Assembly (NCBI GenBank): GCA_937991645.1
Contig: CALKPL010000024.1
Coordinates: 1-37,054 of the forward strand
Direction of reading: 5' to 3'
Source: UMGS1783 sp900555065
GTDB taxonomy: Bacteria; Bacillota; Clostridia; Oscillospirales; UMGS1783
DNA: 37,054 nt
The notes under the pieces are model-generated. The model did not search any database and had not been told where the DNA came from. It saw only the letters and a list, made by a program, of their open reading frames with translations. Below, piece by piece: positions 1-7,012 of the stretch (position 1 is its first letter; each line of letters opens with the position of its first letter). A program made the position numbers and the translations under genes.

Positions 1-78
1 CATACCGCCTTTTCTTGTTATCCAGCCCTCCGGCTGTATCGGTTGAGCAAAAGTCAGCGTGGGATTGATGTGGTATCT

Positions 79-207
79 TTATCTAAGTGAACCCCCGGTC
101 TCCCATTTCGTTACCGCCTGTCGGCTTACGCCGACAAGTTCCGCAACTTTTTCCTGCGACAGGCCGCTGTTTATTCTTTGCGCCCTGATTCTTTGACCAA
201 TTGACAT
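79..207 (-). pseudogene. Truncated XRE-family helix-turn-helix regulator (42 codons)
   Basis: Read on the minus strand from an ATG at 207, the frame encodes 42 residues beginning MSIGQRIRAQRINSGLSQEK and ending in W-E-T-G-G-S-L-R before a TAA at 79-81. The spacing and residues (RIRxxR, LSQEKVAELVGVSRQAVTKWE) are those of the first four helices of an XRE/Cro-type DNA-binding domain. In intact relatives, W-E is followed by a fifth helix and usually a C-terminal domain; here the frame stops six residues later, so this is a remnant or a 3'-truncated gene. An AGGGTGGTG stretch upstream could serve as a ribosome binding site. After the stop the same frame stays open to the window edge, so an in-frame stop rather than a deletion is possible. 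Too little of the gene is visible to say what it regulated. Confidence 0.6.
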
Positions 208-254
208 ATTCGTCACCACCCTTGCCTGTATTGTACGGGAATTCATTGCTGTTT

Positions 255-285
255 ACTACCAACTATCCGGCAACTATCGGTTTCA
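255..285. promoter_or_regulatory. Tandem CAACTATC(C)GG repeat upstream of the regulator remnant
   Basis: Two head-to-tail copies of CAACTATCCGG / CAACTATCGG lie at 260-270 and 271-280, about one helical turn apart and about 50 bp upstream of the regulator remnant start. Direct repeats at this spacing are a common form of operator for small helix-turn-helix repressors, and autoregulation would fit, but this is inference from position only. Apart from this and the hairpin at 435-463, nothing convincing is seen between 208 and 490. Confidence 0.25.
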
Positions 286-434
286 TCAGGCAGTGGGCAA
301 ATCTTTTTTCAGACTACAACCGTCCGGCGGGCCATGCCGGATGCGCGGACGCACATTCACCCGGCGTATATCCTCTGGCGCAATCAGCGTTTTAGACGAA
401 AACCAGCGCCGACGGCGTATGGATGCAAACAACG

Positions 435-463
435 AGGCAGGCAAGAACGATTCTTGCCTGCCT
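435..463 (-). terminator. Hairpin terminator after the microcompartment operon
   Basis: A perfect 13-bp stem (AGGCAGGCAAGAA, loop CGA, TTCTTGCCTGCCT) lies 28 bp past the stop of the last BMC gene. On the minus strand it is followed by GTTGTTTGC, a weak T-rich tail. Position and stem strength support termination of the BMC operon; the poor T-run lowers certainty. Confidence 0.6.
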
Positions 464-490
464 TCTATTATAACAAAAAACAAAAAGCTT

Positions 491-1039
491 TCAATACAGA
501 TACCGTATCATATCGGGATGCGGAGACGGAATCACGGTTTTTGCCGCGAGCAGGCCGCCGGTGCTGACAGTTTCACTCGCAGCGTCTACTGCGGCCGTCA
601 CGTCCGCTACCGTGCCCGTCATCAGCACAAACGCCTTACCGCCCATACCGCGGGAGAGCCGGACCTCGATTAAATCCACTGCTGCGGCTTTCACCGCAAT
701 GTCGGCGACGGAGATCCCCGCGGCAACGGAATAGGTCTCCAGTATCCCCAGCGCGTCTACGCGGCCGATCTCGCTTGTGCGGTTGATCGCAGCAAAAACC
801 TGGGGGTCGATATTCGGGATTACCAGGTGGTCTATCTGCAGAGAACCTGCGATCTCGACGCCGGTCTGTATGGAATGGGTCACGTCGGCCACGAGACCGC
901 CAATGATGATCATGTATTTCCCCGGACATATGGGGGCCGCCTCCAGAATCGTCACGAGCGAGGCCTTTGCCATTGCGTCGCAGATTTCAAAGCCCTTGGC
1001 AATGCTGGAACTTTCAATTACTCCTATGGCGTTCATCAT
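491..1039 (-). CDS. pduT: BMC-T trimeric shell protein with pore cysteine (PduT-like)
   Basis: 182 residues made of two fused BMC domains (about 1-90 and 95-182), each with the usual A-x-G-x-x-E start and a terminal V-I-P-x-P-H motif, so it should form a pseudohexameric trimer tile of the microcompartment shell. Residue 38 is a cysteine in I-C-P-G-K, the same position and motif as the cysteine of PduT that holds a [4Fe-4S] cluster at the trimer pore. An electron-conducting pore is therefore likely, and it fits the PduS-like gene directly upstream. Two adjacent ATGs exist (1039 and 1036). The ribosome binding site GAGGGGG lies within the last codons of the upstream gene, three bases separate the two genes, and coupled translation is expected. 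It is the last gene of the BMC operon. Confidence 0.93.
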   Translation of the reverse strand: MMNAIGVIESSSIAKGFEICDAMAKASLVTILEAAPICPGKYMIIIGGLVADVTHSIQTGVEIAGSLQIDHLVIPNIDPQVFAAINRTSEIGRVDALGILETYSVAAGISVADIAVKAAAVDLIEVRLSRGMGGKAFVLMTGTVADVTAAVDAASETVSTGGLLAAKTVIPSPHPDMIRYLY

Positions 1040-1042
1040 CTG

Positions 1043-2407
1043 TTACACCCCCTCAAAGGCTTCAATCTCTATCGCGCTGCCTATGGCGCGCACCATTCCC
1101 TCCAGCGGCGCATGCAGATCCACGCCGAGCGCGCCCGCTGGCGCCTGGGCGATCTTTTGGCCGCGCAGCACCAGGTCGCCGGTATGTACAAGCGGCTCGC
1201 ATGACGCGCCTATATGCATTTTCAGAGGCAGGACCAGTTTTTTCGTTTTCATGGGCGTTTCGTCAAAGGGCAGATGCATATCGTACTTCGCGATGCCGAG
1301 GCGTTGTATGAGCCGGGGCGTCGGCACATGGCGCAGCGCGCCGTATTCGCTTACAGGGTTCATGGGCCGTCCTTTCACATCGGGCTTGTACCCCTGCTCC
1401 GCCATAATCTTCTTAAAGTAGTTGTTGACACGGTTTGGAGATAAGTTCATGTTACATGCGAACGCCTGACACAGGCCGCAGTCAGTACACAGCGCCGCCT
1501 GCGCGATACTTTCCATTTGGAAGTCGCCCTGCAGATAGGGCAATACGCGCATGGACCTGCTTGGGTACAACGTGTGGCCGAGCAGATTGCGCGGACACAT
1601 ATCGGTGCACAGATTGCATTGGCAGCAGACGGATTTCGCCTTGATAAAGTCATGCTTCAGATCGCTCGTCTTGCGCAGGACGAGGGTATGGTCCGAGGGG
1701 ACTACGATAATTCCACCGGTCGTCTTTTCCACCGGCGTGCTTAGGTCGTCCGTGATCTTGCCCATCATGGGGCCGCCGAGCACGATTTTATAGTCGGAGA
1801 TTTTGACGCCGCGGCCATAGGTTTCGATTACCTCGCCGATGGATACGCCGACTGGTACTTCGCAAACGCAGGGGCGGTTGACCTCGCCCGTAACTGTGAC
1901 GTATTTATGTGTAAAGGGCTTATCCTGTACAGCGTCCGCCAGCAGAGCCAGGGTAAACACGTTATTGACCACCGCGCCCACGTCGATCGGGATCCCGCCC
2001 TGCGGGACGACCCGGCCCGTTACTTCGTGTACGAGTACATGCTCGTCGCCCGCCGGATAAAAATTGTCAAGCAAAAACAGTTCCAGCCGCGGCTCGTCCT
2101 TCAACTGTTTTGTAAAGAGCGCGGCAAGGTCGGCATGCTTGGCCTTGACGGCGAGATACCCCTTCTCCGCGCCCGTCGCCTCTACGGCGAACCGCAGGCC
2201 CGCGACTACCTTTTCCGGATGGCGGAGCATGAAGTGCCGGTCCGTTTCCAGGATGGGCTCGCACTCCGCGCCGTTGGCGATAACAAAATCGGCCTTGGCC
2301 TGTATTTTTACATGCATGGGAAAACCTGCGCCGCCGGTGCCGACGATGCCGGCCGCCTTGGCGCAGGATGGAATATCCCGAGGGGTTGAAAGCATATCAT
2401 TCGACAT
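1043..2407 (-). CDS. pduS: PduS/RnfC-like iron-sulfur flavoprotein of the microcompartment
   Basis: 454 residues from the ATG at 2407; an in-frame TTG at 2425 lacks a better ribosome binding site. Order of domains: an N-terminal RnfC/NuoF-like nucleotide-binding fold with G-T-G-G-A-G-F-P (NADH/FMN loop) near residue 25, a SLBB-like middle, two ferredoxin-type motifs (C261-x2-C264-x2-C267-x3-C271-P and C307-x2-C310-x2-C313-x4-C318), and a C-terminal biotinyl-like/barrel domain. PduS of propanediol BMCs is a cobalamin reductase that passes electrons from NADH. This window shows no B12-dependent enzyme, so a role in reoxidising NADH and passing electrons to the PduT pore cluster is more likely here. 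That is inference; the family assignment itself is secure. Confidence 0.9.
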   Translation of the reverse strand: MSNDMLSTPRDIPSCAKAAGIVGTGGAGFPMHVKIQAKADFVIANGAECEPILETDRHFMLRHPEKVVAGLRFAVEATGAEKGYLAVKAKHADLAALFTKQLKDEPRLELFLLDNFYPAGDEHVLVHEVTGRVVPQGGIPIDVGAVVNNVFTLALLADAVQDKPFTHKYVTVTGEVNRPCVCEVPVGVSIGEVIETYGRGVKISDYKIVLGGPMMGKITDDLSTPVEKTTGGIIVVPSDHTLVLRKTSDLKHDFIKAKSVCCQCNLCTDMCPRNLLGHTLYPSRSMRVLPYLQGDFQMESIAQAALCTDCGLCQAFACNMNLSPNRVNNYFKKIMAEQGYKPDVKGRPMNPVSEYGALRHVPTPRLIQRLGIAKYDMHLPFDETPMKTKKLVLPLKMHIGASCEPLVHTGDLVLRGQKIAQAPAGALGVDLHAPLEGMVRAIGSAIEIEAFEGV

Positions 2408-2430
2408 TTTGAGAATACCCCACAACGAAA

Positions 2431-2718
2431 TTATTCAACGGTGCACTCCAGCTTGTTCAAAACCTGCCGCACAGCCTCCACGACTTCTTCTTTCACAAGG
2501 CTTTTACCAGTGCTACGGTACTGCCGGATTACGGAACCGACGACCTGATCCAGAAATTCCTGGCCAGTGTCAGCATCGGAGCCGCCGATGCGCACTTCAA
2601 TCCCCTGCTCCCTGGCCCAGTCCTTGGCCGACGGGGTTAGGATCGTCCCCTCCGGGAACACCGCAAGCGGCGCGCCCTGATAACGCATCATCTCAATCTG
2701 CGTAATTACCTGTGCCAT
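2431..2718 (-). CDS. Small BMC-associated protein of unknown function
   Basis: 95 residues, ATG at 2718 preceded by GGAGG seven bases upstream, sitting between pduL and the pduS-like gene. Residues 24-44 (G-T-I-L-T-P-S-A-K-D-W-A-R-E-Q-G-I-E-V) closely resemble the end of the neighbouring PduL protein (G-A-V-I-T-P-L-A-Q-D-A-I-R-E-L-G-V-E-I). A similar L-T-P-S-A-R-x-L-x-x-x-x-I motif occurs near the N terminus of EutT-type cobalamin adenosyltransferases. The remaining 50 residues form a predicted amphipathic helical tail with no catalytic motif. Its place within the operon argues for a structural or cargo-tethering role, but no function can be assigned from sequence. Confidence 0.75.
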   Translation of the reverse strand: MAQVITQIEMMRYQGAPLAVFPEGTILTPSAKDWAREQGIEVRIGGSDADTGQEFLDQVVGSVIRQYRSTGKSLVKEEVVEAVRQVLNKLECTVE

Positions 2719-2735
2719 GCTGCTTCCTCCATGCT

Positions 2736-3617
2736 CTATTCTCGTTCGATTTCCACGCCGAGTTCCCGGATGGCGTCCTGCGCCAGCGGCGTAATCACCG
2801 CGCCCTTCGCCGCGTATATGCTCTCGCCGTTTCGGGCCGCCGCCTTTACGATATCCTCCGTCACAAGGGTCACGGCGGTGCGGCGCGGCACGACGGGTTC
2901 GGCTTTCGGCGCTTCGGACGCAGCCGATGCGGACGGCTGTACGGTACGGACAGGCGTGTTCTGAAACGCGTTCCGAATAATAAATGCCGGATCGCCGTTT
3001 TTCAGGTCGGCGCAGTTGGCCTCATCCATATCCAGATGCGCCTCCAGCACAAAGGACGGATCGACGCGAACAATGACGTTTTCCAGTACGATCCCGCGTT
3101 CGCCGCCGCAGCGCAGCGCGACAACGTCGCCGTCCTGCAGTCCGTAATGCGCGGCGTCCGCGGGCGGCATGTGGACGTGCCGCCGGGCGACGATCAACCC
3201 TTCTTTCAGGCAGACCGAACCCCTGGGGCCGACGAGCGTTACGCCGCCGCTGCCCGCAGCCTTACCAGACTCCCGCACCGGTGCCTGCAGTCCCAATCTG
3301 TAGCAGTCGCTGCGCATGACCTCCACCTGCGTATGCGCACGTTCGGGACCAAGAATGCGCACCGAATCAAACGAGCCTTTGGGGCCTGCGACCATCACTG
3401 TCTCTTTTGCGGCGAACTGGCCTGTCTGGGACAGGTCCTTCACCGGGGTAAGCTGATAGCCCGGGCCGAACAGCGCGTCAATATCGGCGCGGCTCAGATG
3501 CAGATGCCGATTGGAAACGCCGATGGGAACGGGGCGGTCCTGTATGGAATTGTAGCCATAGCCGGTCAGTTTGGAAAGGATGATGGATACGATCTTTCCA
3601 ATAGTCGATACATCCAT
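2736..3617 (-). CDS. pduL: PduL-type phosphate acyltransferase with N-terminal encapsulation helix and C-terminal extension
   Basis: Converts acyl-CoA (here probably acetyl-CoA) and phosphate to acyl phosphate and CoA, recycling CoA inside the shell and yielding ATP through acetate kinase. It has two PduL beta-barrel domains with zinc-binding histidines in S-N-R-H38-L-H40-L and A-R-R-H147-V-H149-M, plus H194 in E-A-H-L-D. Residues 1-20 form an amphipathic helix typical of an encapsulation peptide, followed by a linker. At 293 residues it is longer than the usual 210-230. Residues 215-293 are an Ala/Pro-rich linker plus a short module ending I-T-P-L-A-Q-D-A-I-R-E-L-G-V-E-I, which resembles the small protein encoded next to it. 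ATG at 3617. It follows a 195-bp gap carrying two hairpins. Confidence 0.93.
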   Translation of the reverse strand: MDVSTIGKIVSIILSKLTGYGYNSIQDRPVPIGVSNRHLHLSRADIDALFGPGYQLTPVKDLSQTGQFAAKETVMVAGPKGSFDSVRILGPERAHTQVEVMRSDCYRLGLQAPVRESGKAAGSGGVTLVGPRGSVCLKEGLIVARRHVHMPPADAAHYGLQDGDVVALRCGGERGIVLENVIVRVDPSFVLEAHLDMDEANCADLKNGDPAFIIRNAFQNTPVRTVQPSASAASEAPKAEPVVPRRTAVTLVTEDIVKAAARNGESIYAAKGAVITPLAQDAIRELGVEIERE

Positions 3618-3721
3618 AACTTCACCAATTATTCTAGATTATGCGGGCTGCGACGCACTCCGACGGCACACGGGCCAGAACCCGCGCGGCACGCCGGGAA
3701 ACGCGCCTGTACAGCGCCGCG

Positions 3722-3798
3722 CCGGTTCCATTCTGCACGCAGGCCAACGGCGGAACCGGACAGTAACGGCAGAAAGCCCTCAGACATGCCGAGGGCTT
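3722..3798 (-). other. Two RNA hairpins between the shell genes and pduL
   Basis: The 195-bp gap between the BMC-H gene (stop at 3813) and pduL (start at 3617) has two inverted repeats: AAGCCCTC/GAGGGCTT (3774-3781 with 3791-3798) and CCGGTTCC/GGAACCGG (3722-3729 with 3752-3759). In the minus-strand message the first comes right after the BMC-H stop and is followed by TCTG, not a long T-run. It is best read as a partial terminator or a 3'-end stabiliser that lets shell proteins be made in excess of the downstream enzymes. No gene is visible in the gap. Confidence 0.45.
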
Positions 3799-3812
3799 AT
3801 GCTGTCCGCTGT

Positions 3813-4088
3813 TTATTTCTGGGGCAGAATGAGTTCCACGTCGTCATGCGGACGGGGAATGACATGTACGGCGAACAGTTCGCCAACGCGCGCCGCAGCG
3901 GCCGCGCCCGCGTCCACAGAGGCCTTCACCGCGCCCACGTCGCCGCGGACCATAACGGTAACGAGACCGGAACCGATTTTTTCCTTGCCGATCAGGGTGA
4001 CGTTCGCAGCCTTCACCATTGCGTCGGCAGCTTCAATCGAACCTACGAGACCTTTCGTCTCTACCATTCCCAAAGCTTCTTTTTCCAT
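3813..4088 (-). CDS. BMC-H hexameric shell protein (paralogue 1)
   Basis: 91 residues from the ATG at 4088, which has GAGAGGAG eight bases upstream; an in-frame TTG at 4106 overlaps that site and is rejected. It is a single BMC domain: E-A-L-G-M-V-E-T-K-G at the N terminus, A-x-D-A-M-V-K-A-A-N-V in helix 1, K-I-G-S-G-L-V-T-V at the lysine hexamer-edge position, and V-I-P-R-P-H-D-D-V at the end. It forms the hexamers that tile the facets of the compartment. It is about 70% identical by eye to the next gene and probably arose by tandem duplication, with 28 bp between them. No C-terminal extension is present. Confidence 0.95.
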   Translation of the reverse strand: MEKEALGMVETKGLVGSIEAADAMVKAANVTLIGKEKIGSGLVTVMVRGDVGAVKASVDAGAAAAARVGELFAVHVIPRPHDDVELILPQK

Positions 4089-4116
4089 GATATATGCTCC
4101 TCTCAAGTTTACAAGA

Positions 4117-4386
4117 TTAAAGGGTGGCGATTATGCTGTCAACATCGCCATGCGGGCGAGGAATGACATGCACGGATACCACGTTGCCGATCCGCTTCGC
4201 AGCGGTCGCGCCGGCTTCGGTAGCGGCCTTGACGGCGCCGACTTCGCCGGTAACGATCACAGTGACGAGCTGAGAGCCGACATACTCCTTGGAGATGAGA
4301 CGGACGTTCGCAGCTTTCACCATTGCGTCGGCGGCCTCGATTGCCGCGACCAGACCTTTTGTTTCAACCAATCCGATTGCTTCCAT
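4117..4386 (-). CDS. BMC-H hexameric shell protein (paralogue 2)
   Basis: 89 residues from the ATG at 4386, preceded by GGAGGTAATAAAC; an in-frame TTG at 4401 overlaps the ribosome binding site and is not used. It is a canonical PduA/EutM-like domain: M-E-A-I-G-L-V-E-T-K-G, A-D-A-M-V-K-A-A-N-V, Y-V-G-S-Q-L-V-T-V-I-V, and V-I-P-R-P-H-G-D-V at the C terminus. It is a major facet protein of the shell. It differs from its downstream paralogue mainly on the pore-facing and edge strands (K-E-Y-V-G-S-Q against K-E-K-I-G-S-G), so the two may mix or specialise in one shell. Confidence 0.95.
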   Translation of the reverse strand: MEAIGLVETKGLVAAIEAADAMVKAANVRLISKEYVGSQLVTVIVTGEVGAVKAATEAGATAAKRIGNVVSVHVIPRPHGDVDSIIATL

Positions 4387-4432
4387 GTTTATTACCTCCA
4401 AAATTATTCATGTATGTAAAATGATAAAACGC

Positions 4433-5869
4433 TTATGACAGAGCGCGCTCCACGGCGGCGAGAACCTGCGCGCGTGTGTACCGGTAGCCAGTTTTTGCCG
4501 CGCCGCCGTCCGAAAACTCCGCGGGCGGATTGTAATAGGCGAGCCGCTTGATATTCATCAGGTGCCGGGCGGTGACGTTGTCGGACGTGATATTCCCGCC
4601 GAACGTGCCGCAGCCCAGAGTAAGCGACGGGGCCAGGCCCGTTGTATACCCGATTGCGCCCTGCGCCGACGGAGTATTGCAGAGGATGCGGAACACAGGC
4701 TTTTTCATGGCAAACTCCATAATGACCTGCTCGTTGTTCGAGTGGATGACCATGCTGTGGCCAAGTCCGCCGAATTGCAAAAGCCGGATGCACAGGTCAC
4801 AGGCCTCCTGCCAGCTGTCCACCTCATAGAAACCAAGGACGGGACAGAGTTTTTCGGCTGACAGGGGATACTCCTTGCCGACGCCCTCCAGATCCGCCAC
4901 GAGCACGCGCGTACCCTCCGGAATGGAAATGCCGGCCAGATCTGCAATCGCCTGCGGGCTCTTACCCACGACGTCCGGATTGACACCGCCCGTTTCCTTA
5001 ATCACCGTTTTTTCCAGCTTCTCCTTATCGGCGCCAGCGACGAAATAACCGCCTTTCTGCTGGAGCTGGGCGCGGACCTGGTTGGCGATGACGCGCTCGG
5101 TCACGATCGCCTGCTCCGAAGCGCAGATGGTGCCATAGTCGAACGTCTTGCTCATCAGGATACGGTCGAGCGCCATGGACACGTCCGCGCTGCGTTCTAT
5201 AAACGCCGGAACGTTACCGGGGCCGACGCCGTAGGCGGGCTTTCCGCTGCTATATGCGGCCTTCACAAGCGCCGAACCGCCCGTCGCAAGGATAACCGAA
5301 GTGTATTCGCAGGTCATCAGCTCAGTCGCCGCAGCCATGGACGCGACGTCCAGGCACTGGATCAAGCCCTTGGGCGCGCCGGCGAGCACCGCCGCTTCCT
5401 CCATGATCCGGGCCGTTTCCACACAGGCCTTGATGGCCCGCGGATGCGGAGAAATGACGACGGAGTTTCTGGCTTTCAAAGAGATCATGGACTTGAATAT
5501 GACGGTTGAGGTCGGGTTCGTCGTCGGTATGATGGCGACGATCACGCCTGCAGGCGCCGCGATCTCTACGATCTTACGGGCTTCGTCCCTGTTCAGCACG
5601 CCCACCGTCTTTGTATCCTTAATCGACTCGTACAGGTTTTTGGATGCAAACTGGTTCTTGATGATCTTGTCGGACTCGCGGCCGATCCCGGTCTCCTCCA
5701 CTGCGAGCTTTGCCAGACGCGCCGCATGTTCGTAGCCGGCCTTCGCCATGCTCTCGACGATACGGTCGACTTTGTCCTGGCTGTAATCCGCAAAGAGTTT
5801 CTGCGCCTCAAAAGCCTGCTTTGCAAGCTCTCTTGCGCGCTGGACCGCCTGTTCGTTCTTGTCCGCCAA
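4433..5869 (-). CDS. CoA-acylating aldehyde dehydrogenase (acetaldehyde dehydrogenase) of the microcompartment
   Basis: Oxidises acetaldehyde to acetyl-CoA with NAD+ and CoA. About 478 residues, an AdhE-N-terminal/EutE-like fold: Q-x-x-F-A-x-x-S-Q-D-K-V-D near residue 30, I-P-T-T-N-P-T-S-T NAD-binding segment, G-V-G-P-G-N-V-P, and the catalytic Cys249 in D-Y-G-T-I-C-A-S-E-Q. The last 15-18 residues (Y-T-R-A-Q-V-L-A-A-V-E-R-A-L-S) form an amphipathic helix joined by a Gly/Ala linker, the form of a C-terminal encapsulation peptide. Start: a TTG at 5869 has AAAGGGG eight bases upstream; a GTG at 5878 would overlap that site, so TTG is preferred. It lies 36 bp after deoC, whose product acetaldehyde is its substrate. 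Confidence 0.93.
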   Translation of the reverse strand: MADKNEQAVQRARELAKQAFEAQKLFADYSQDKVDRIVESMAKAGYEHAARLAKLAVEETGIGRESDKIIKNQFASKNLYESIKDTKTVGVLNRDEARKIVEIAAPAGVIVAIIPTTNPTSTVIFKSMISLKARNSVVISPHPRAIKACVETARIMEEAAVLAGAPKGLIQCLDVASMAAATELMTCEYTSVILATGGSALVKAAYSSGKPAYGVGPGNVPAFIERSADVSMALDRILMSKTFDYGTICASEQAIVTERVIANQVRAQLQQKGGYFVAGADKEKLEKTVIKETGGVNPDVVGKSPQAIADLAGISIPEGTRVLVADLEGVGKEYPLSAEKLCPVLGFYEVDSWQEACDLCIRLLQFGGLGHSMVIHSNNEQVIMEFAMKKPVFRILCNTPSAQGAIGYTTGLAPSLTLGCGTFGGNITSDNVTARHLMNIKRLAYYNPPAEFSDGGAAKTGYRYTRAQVLAAVERALS

Positions 5870-5905
5870 CCAGACCACCCCTTTCTTTATCGTGTAGCCT
5901 TACGC

Positions 5906-6703
5906 TCAGGATTTGCGGCAGTTGGTGCAGGTTGCGCAGTTCTTACAGTCGTCGCCGCCGGTGACGATCTTGATGCCGGAGCCGGTGCCGATCCGAGTCG
6001 CGCCGGCTGCGACCATTTTCTGCACCGCTTCGGTGGTACGAACGCCGGTGGACGCCTTCACCTCCATGGTCGGGCCTACGGTGCGCTTCATCAGGGCCAC
6101 GTCCTCCGCCGTCGCGCCGCCGGTCGAGAAGCCGGACGAAGTCTTGACAAAGTCCGCCTTGAGCTCGCGTGCGATCTCACAGACCTTGACCTTCTCTTCG
6201 TCGGTCAGCAGGCAGGTCTCGATAATGACCTTTACTTTTACATAGCGGCTGGATTCGCGGGCCGCGTCGATGACCGCTTTCATATCCTCGCGCACCAGAT
6301 CCCAGTTGTGCTCCTTGGCCGCGCCGATATTGATCACCATATCCACTTCGTCGGCGCCGTTCGCGATCGCGTCCTTGGTCTCAAACGCCTTCACCACCGG
6401 CGTATTCGCGCCGAGCGGGAAGCCGATAACCGTCGCGACCTTGACGTTGGAGCCGGCAAGGCGCTTTTTGGCAAAGGCGACATGGATGGGATTGAAGCAG
6501 ACGGCCGCGAAATGGTACTGCATCGCCTCGTCGCAGAAGCGGGCGATGGTCTCGCGCGTCGTGTAGGCGTACAGGACGGTATGGTCTATGTATTTTGCAA
6601 GTTCGGCATGGGCCGGCTGACTGCCTGCGCCCGGCTGGATGCCGATCTGCCGCACAACCTCTTTGACGATCTGCTCAATCATTTGATTCATATTCGCTTC
6701 CAT
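5906..6703 (-). CDS. deoC: Deoxyribose-phosphate aldolase with encapsulation helix and CxxCxxCxxC tail
   Basis: Cleaves 2-deoxy-D-ribose 5-phosphate to acetaldehyde and D-glyceraldehyde 3-phosphate, and probably supplies the aldehyde for the compartment. 265 residues, a TIM-barrel class I aldolase with D121 (A-D-E-V-D-M-V-I-N), the Schiff-base K187 (F-V-K-T-S-S-G-F) and K216 (V-K-A-S-T-G-V-R-T). It is about 40 residues longer than housekeeping DeoC proteins. Residues 1-21 form an amphipathic helix (M-N-Q-M-I-E-Q-I-V-K-E-V-V-R-Q-I-G) and a Gly/Pro linker, so it is likely targeted to the lumen. The last 15 residues carry C253, C256, C259 and C262 in a regular C-x2-C-x2-C-x2-C array, suited to a metal or Fe-S site and not usual for DeoC. 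ATG at 6703 with GGAG about nine bases upstream. Confidence 0.95.
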   Translation of the reverse strand: MEANMNQMIEQIVKEVVRQIGIQPGAGSQPAHAELAKYIDHTVLYAYTTRETIARFCDEAMQYHFAAVCFNPIHVAFAKKRLAGSNVKVATVIGFPLGANTPVVKAFETKDAIANGADEVDMVINIGAAKEHNWDLVREDMKAVIDAARESSRYVKVKVIIETCLLTDEEKVKVCEIARELKADFVKTSSGFSTGGATAEDVALMKRTVGPTMEVKASTGVRTTEAVQKMVAAGATRIGTGSGIKIVTGGDDCKNCATCTNCRKS

Positions 6704-6715
6704 TTTTGAACACTC

Positions 6716-7012
6716 CTATTTCTGATATATCGTATTTTCATCAGTAACATATTCATCGATGATCCCGGCGATCACCGTTTCAAACGGCGCGAGCGGGTTT
6801 CCTGTCGGGAAACAGGTTCTGGCCGCCCAGCCCTCGTAGATCACGAGCACGAGATCGCCGATACCGGCGCCGACCGTGTCGATCGCGACCATCTCGTCGC
6901 CGTTATCTTTTAAAAAGTTGTCCACGGGCTGCACGATCATGAGTTTCGCGCCCCGAAGATCTTCCTTTTTATGCGTCGCCACCACGTTTCCGACTACACG
7001 CGCAAAGGTCAT
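6716..7012 (-). CDS. eutN: EutN/CcmL-type pentameric vertex protein (paralogue 1)
   Basis: 98 residues, a single EutN_CcmL domain: M-T-F-A-R-V-V-G-N-V-V-A-T-x-K start, L-M-I-V-Q-P-V-D, and V-A-I-D-T-V-G-A-G-I-G-D-L-V-L-V, the conserved pentamer core. It caps the vertices of the polyhedral shell. A tryptophan and a cysteine in G-W-A-A-R-T-C-F-P-T-G replace the usual G-S-S-A-R loop, so its outer surface differs from its two neighbours. Its ATG overlaps the stop of the upstream paralogue (ATGA, 7009-7012), so the two are translationally coupled. The next gene, deoC, starts 12 bp after its stop. Confidence 0.93.
   Translation of the reverse strand: MTFARVVGNVVATHKKEDLRGAKLMIVQPVDNFLKDNGDEMVAIDTVGAGIGDLVLVIYEGWAARTCFPTGNPLAPFETVIAGIIDEYVTDENTIYQK

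Noticed and set aside
2712..4166. A 484-codon plus-strand frame across pduL and the BMC-H genes
   Set aside because: It runs antisense through three unmistakable BMC genes and has composition typical of a shadow frame.
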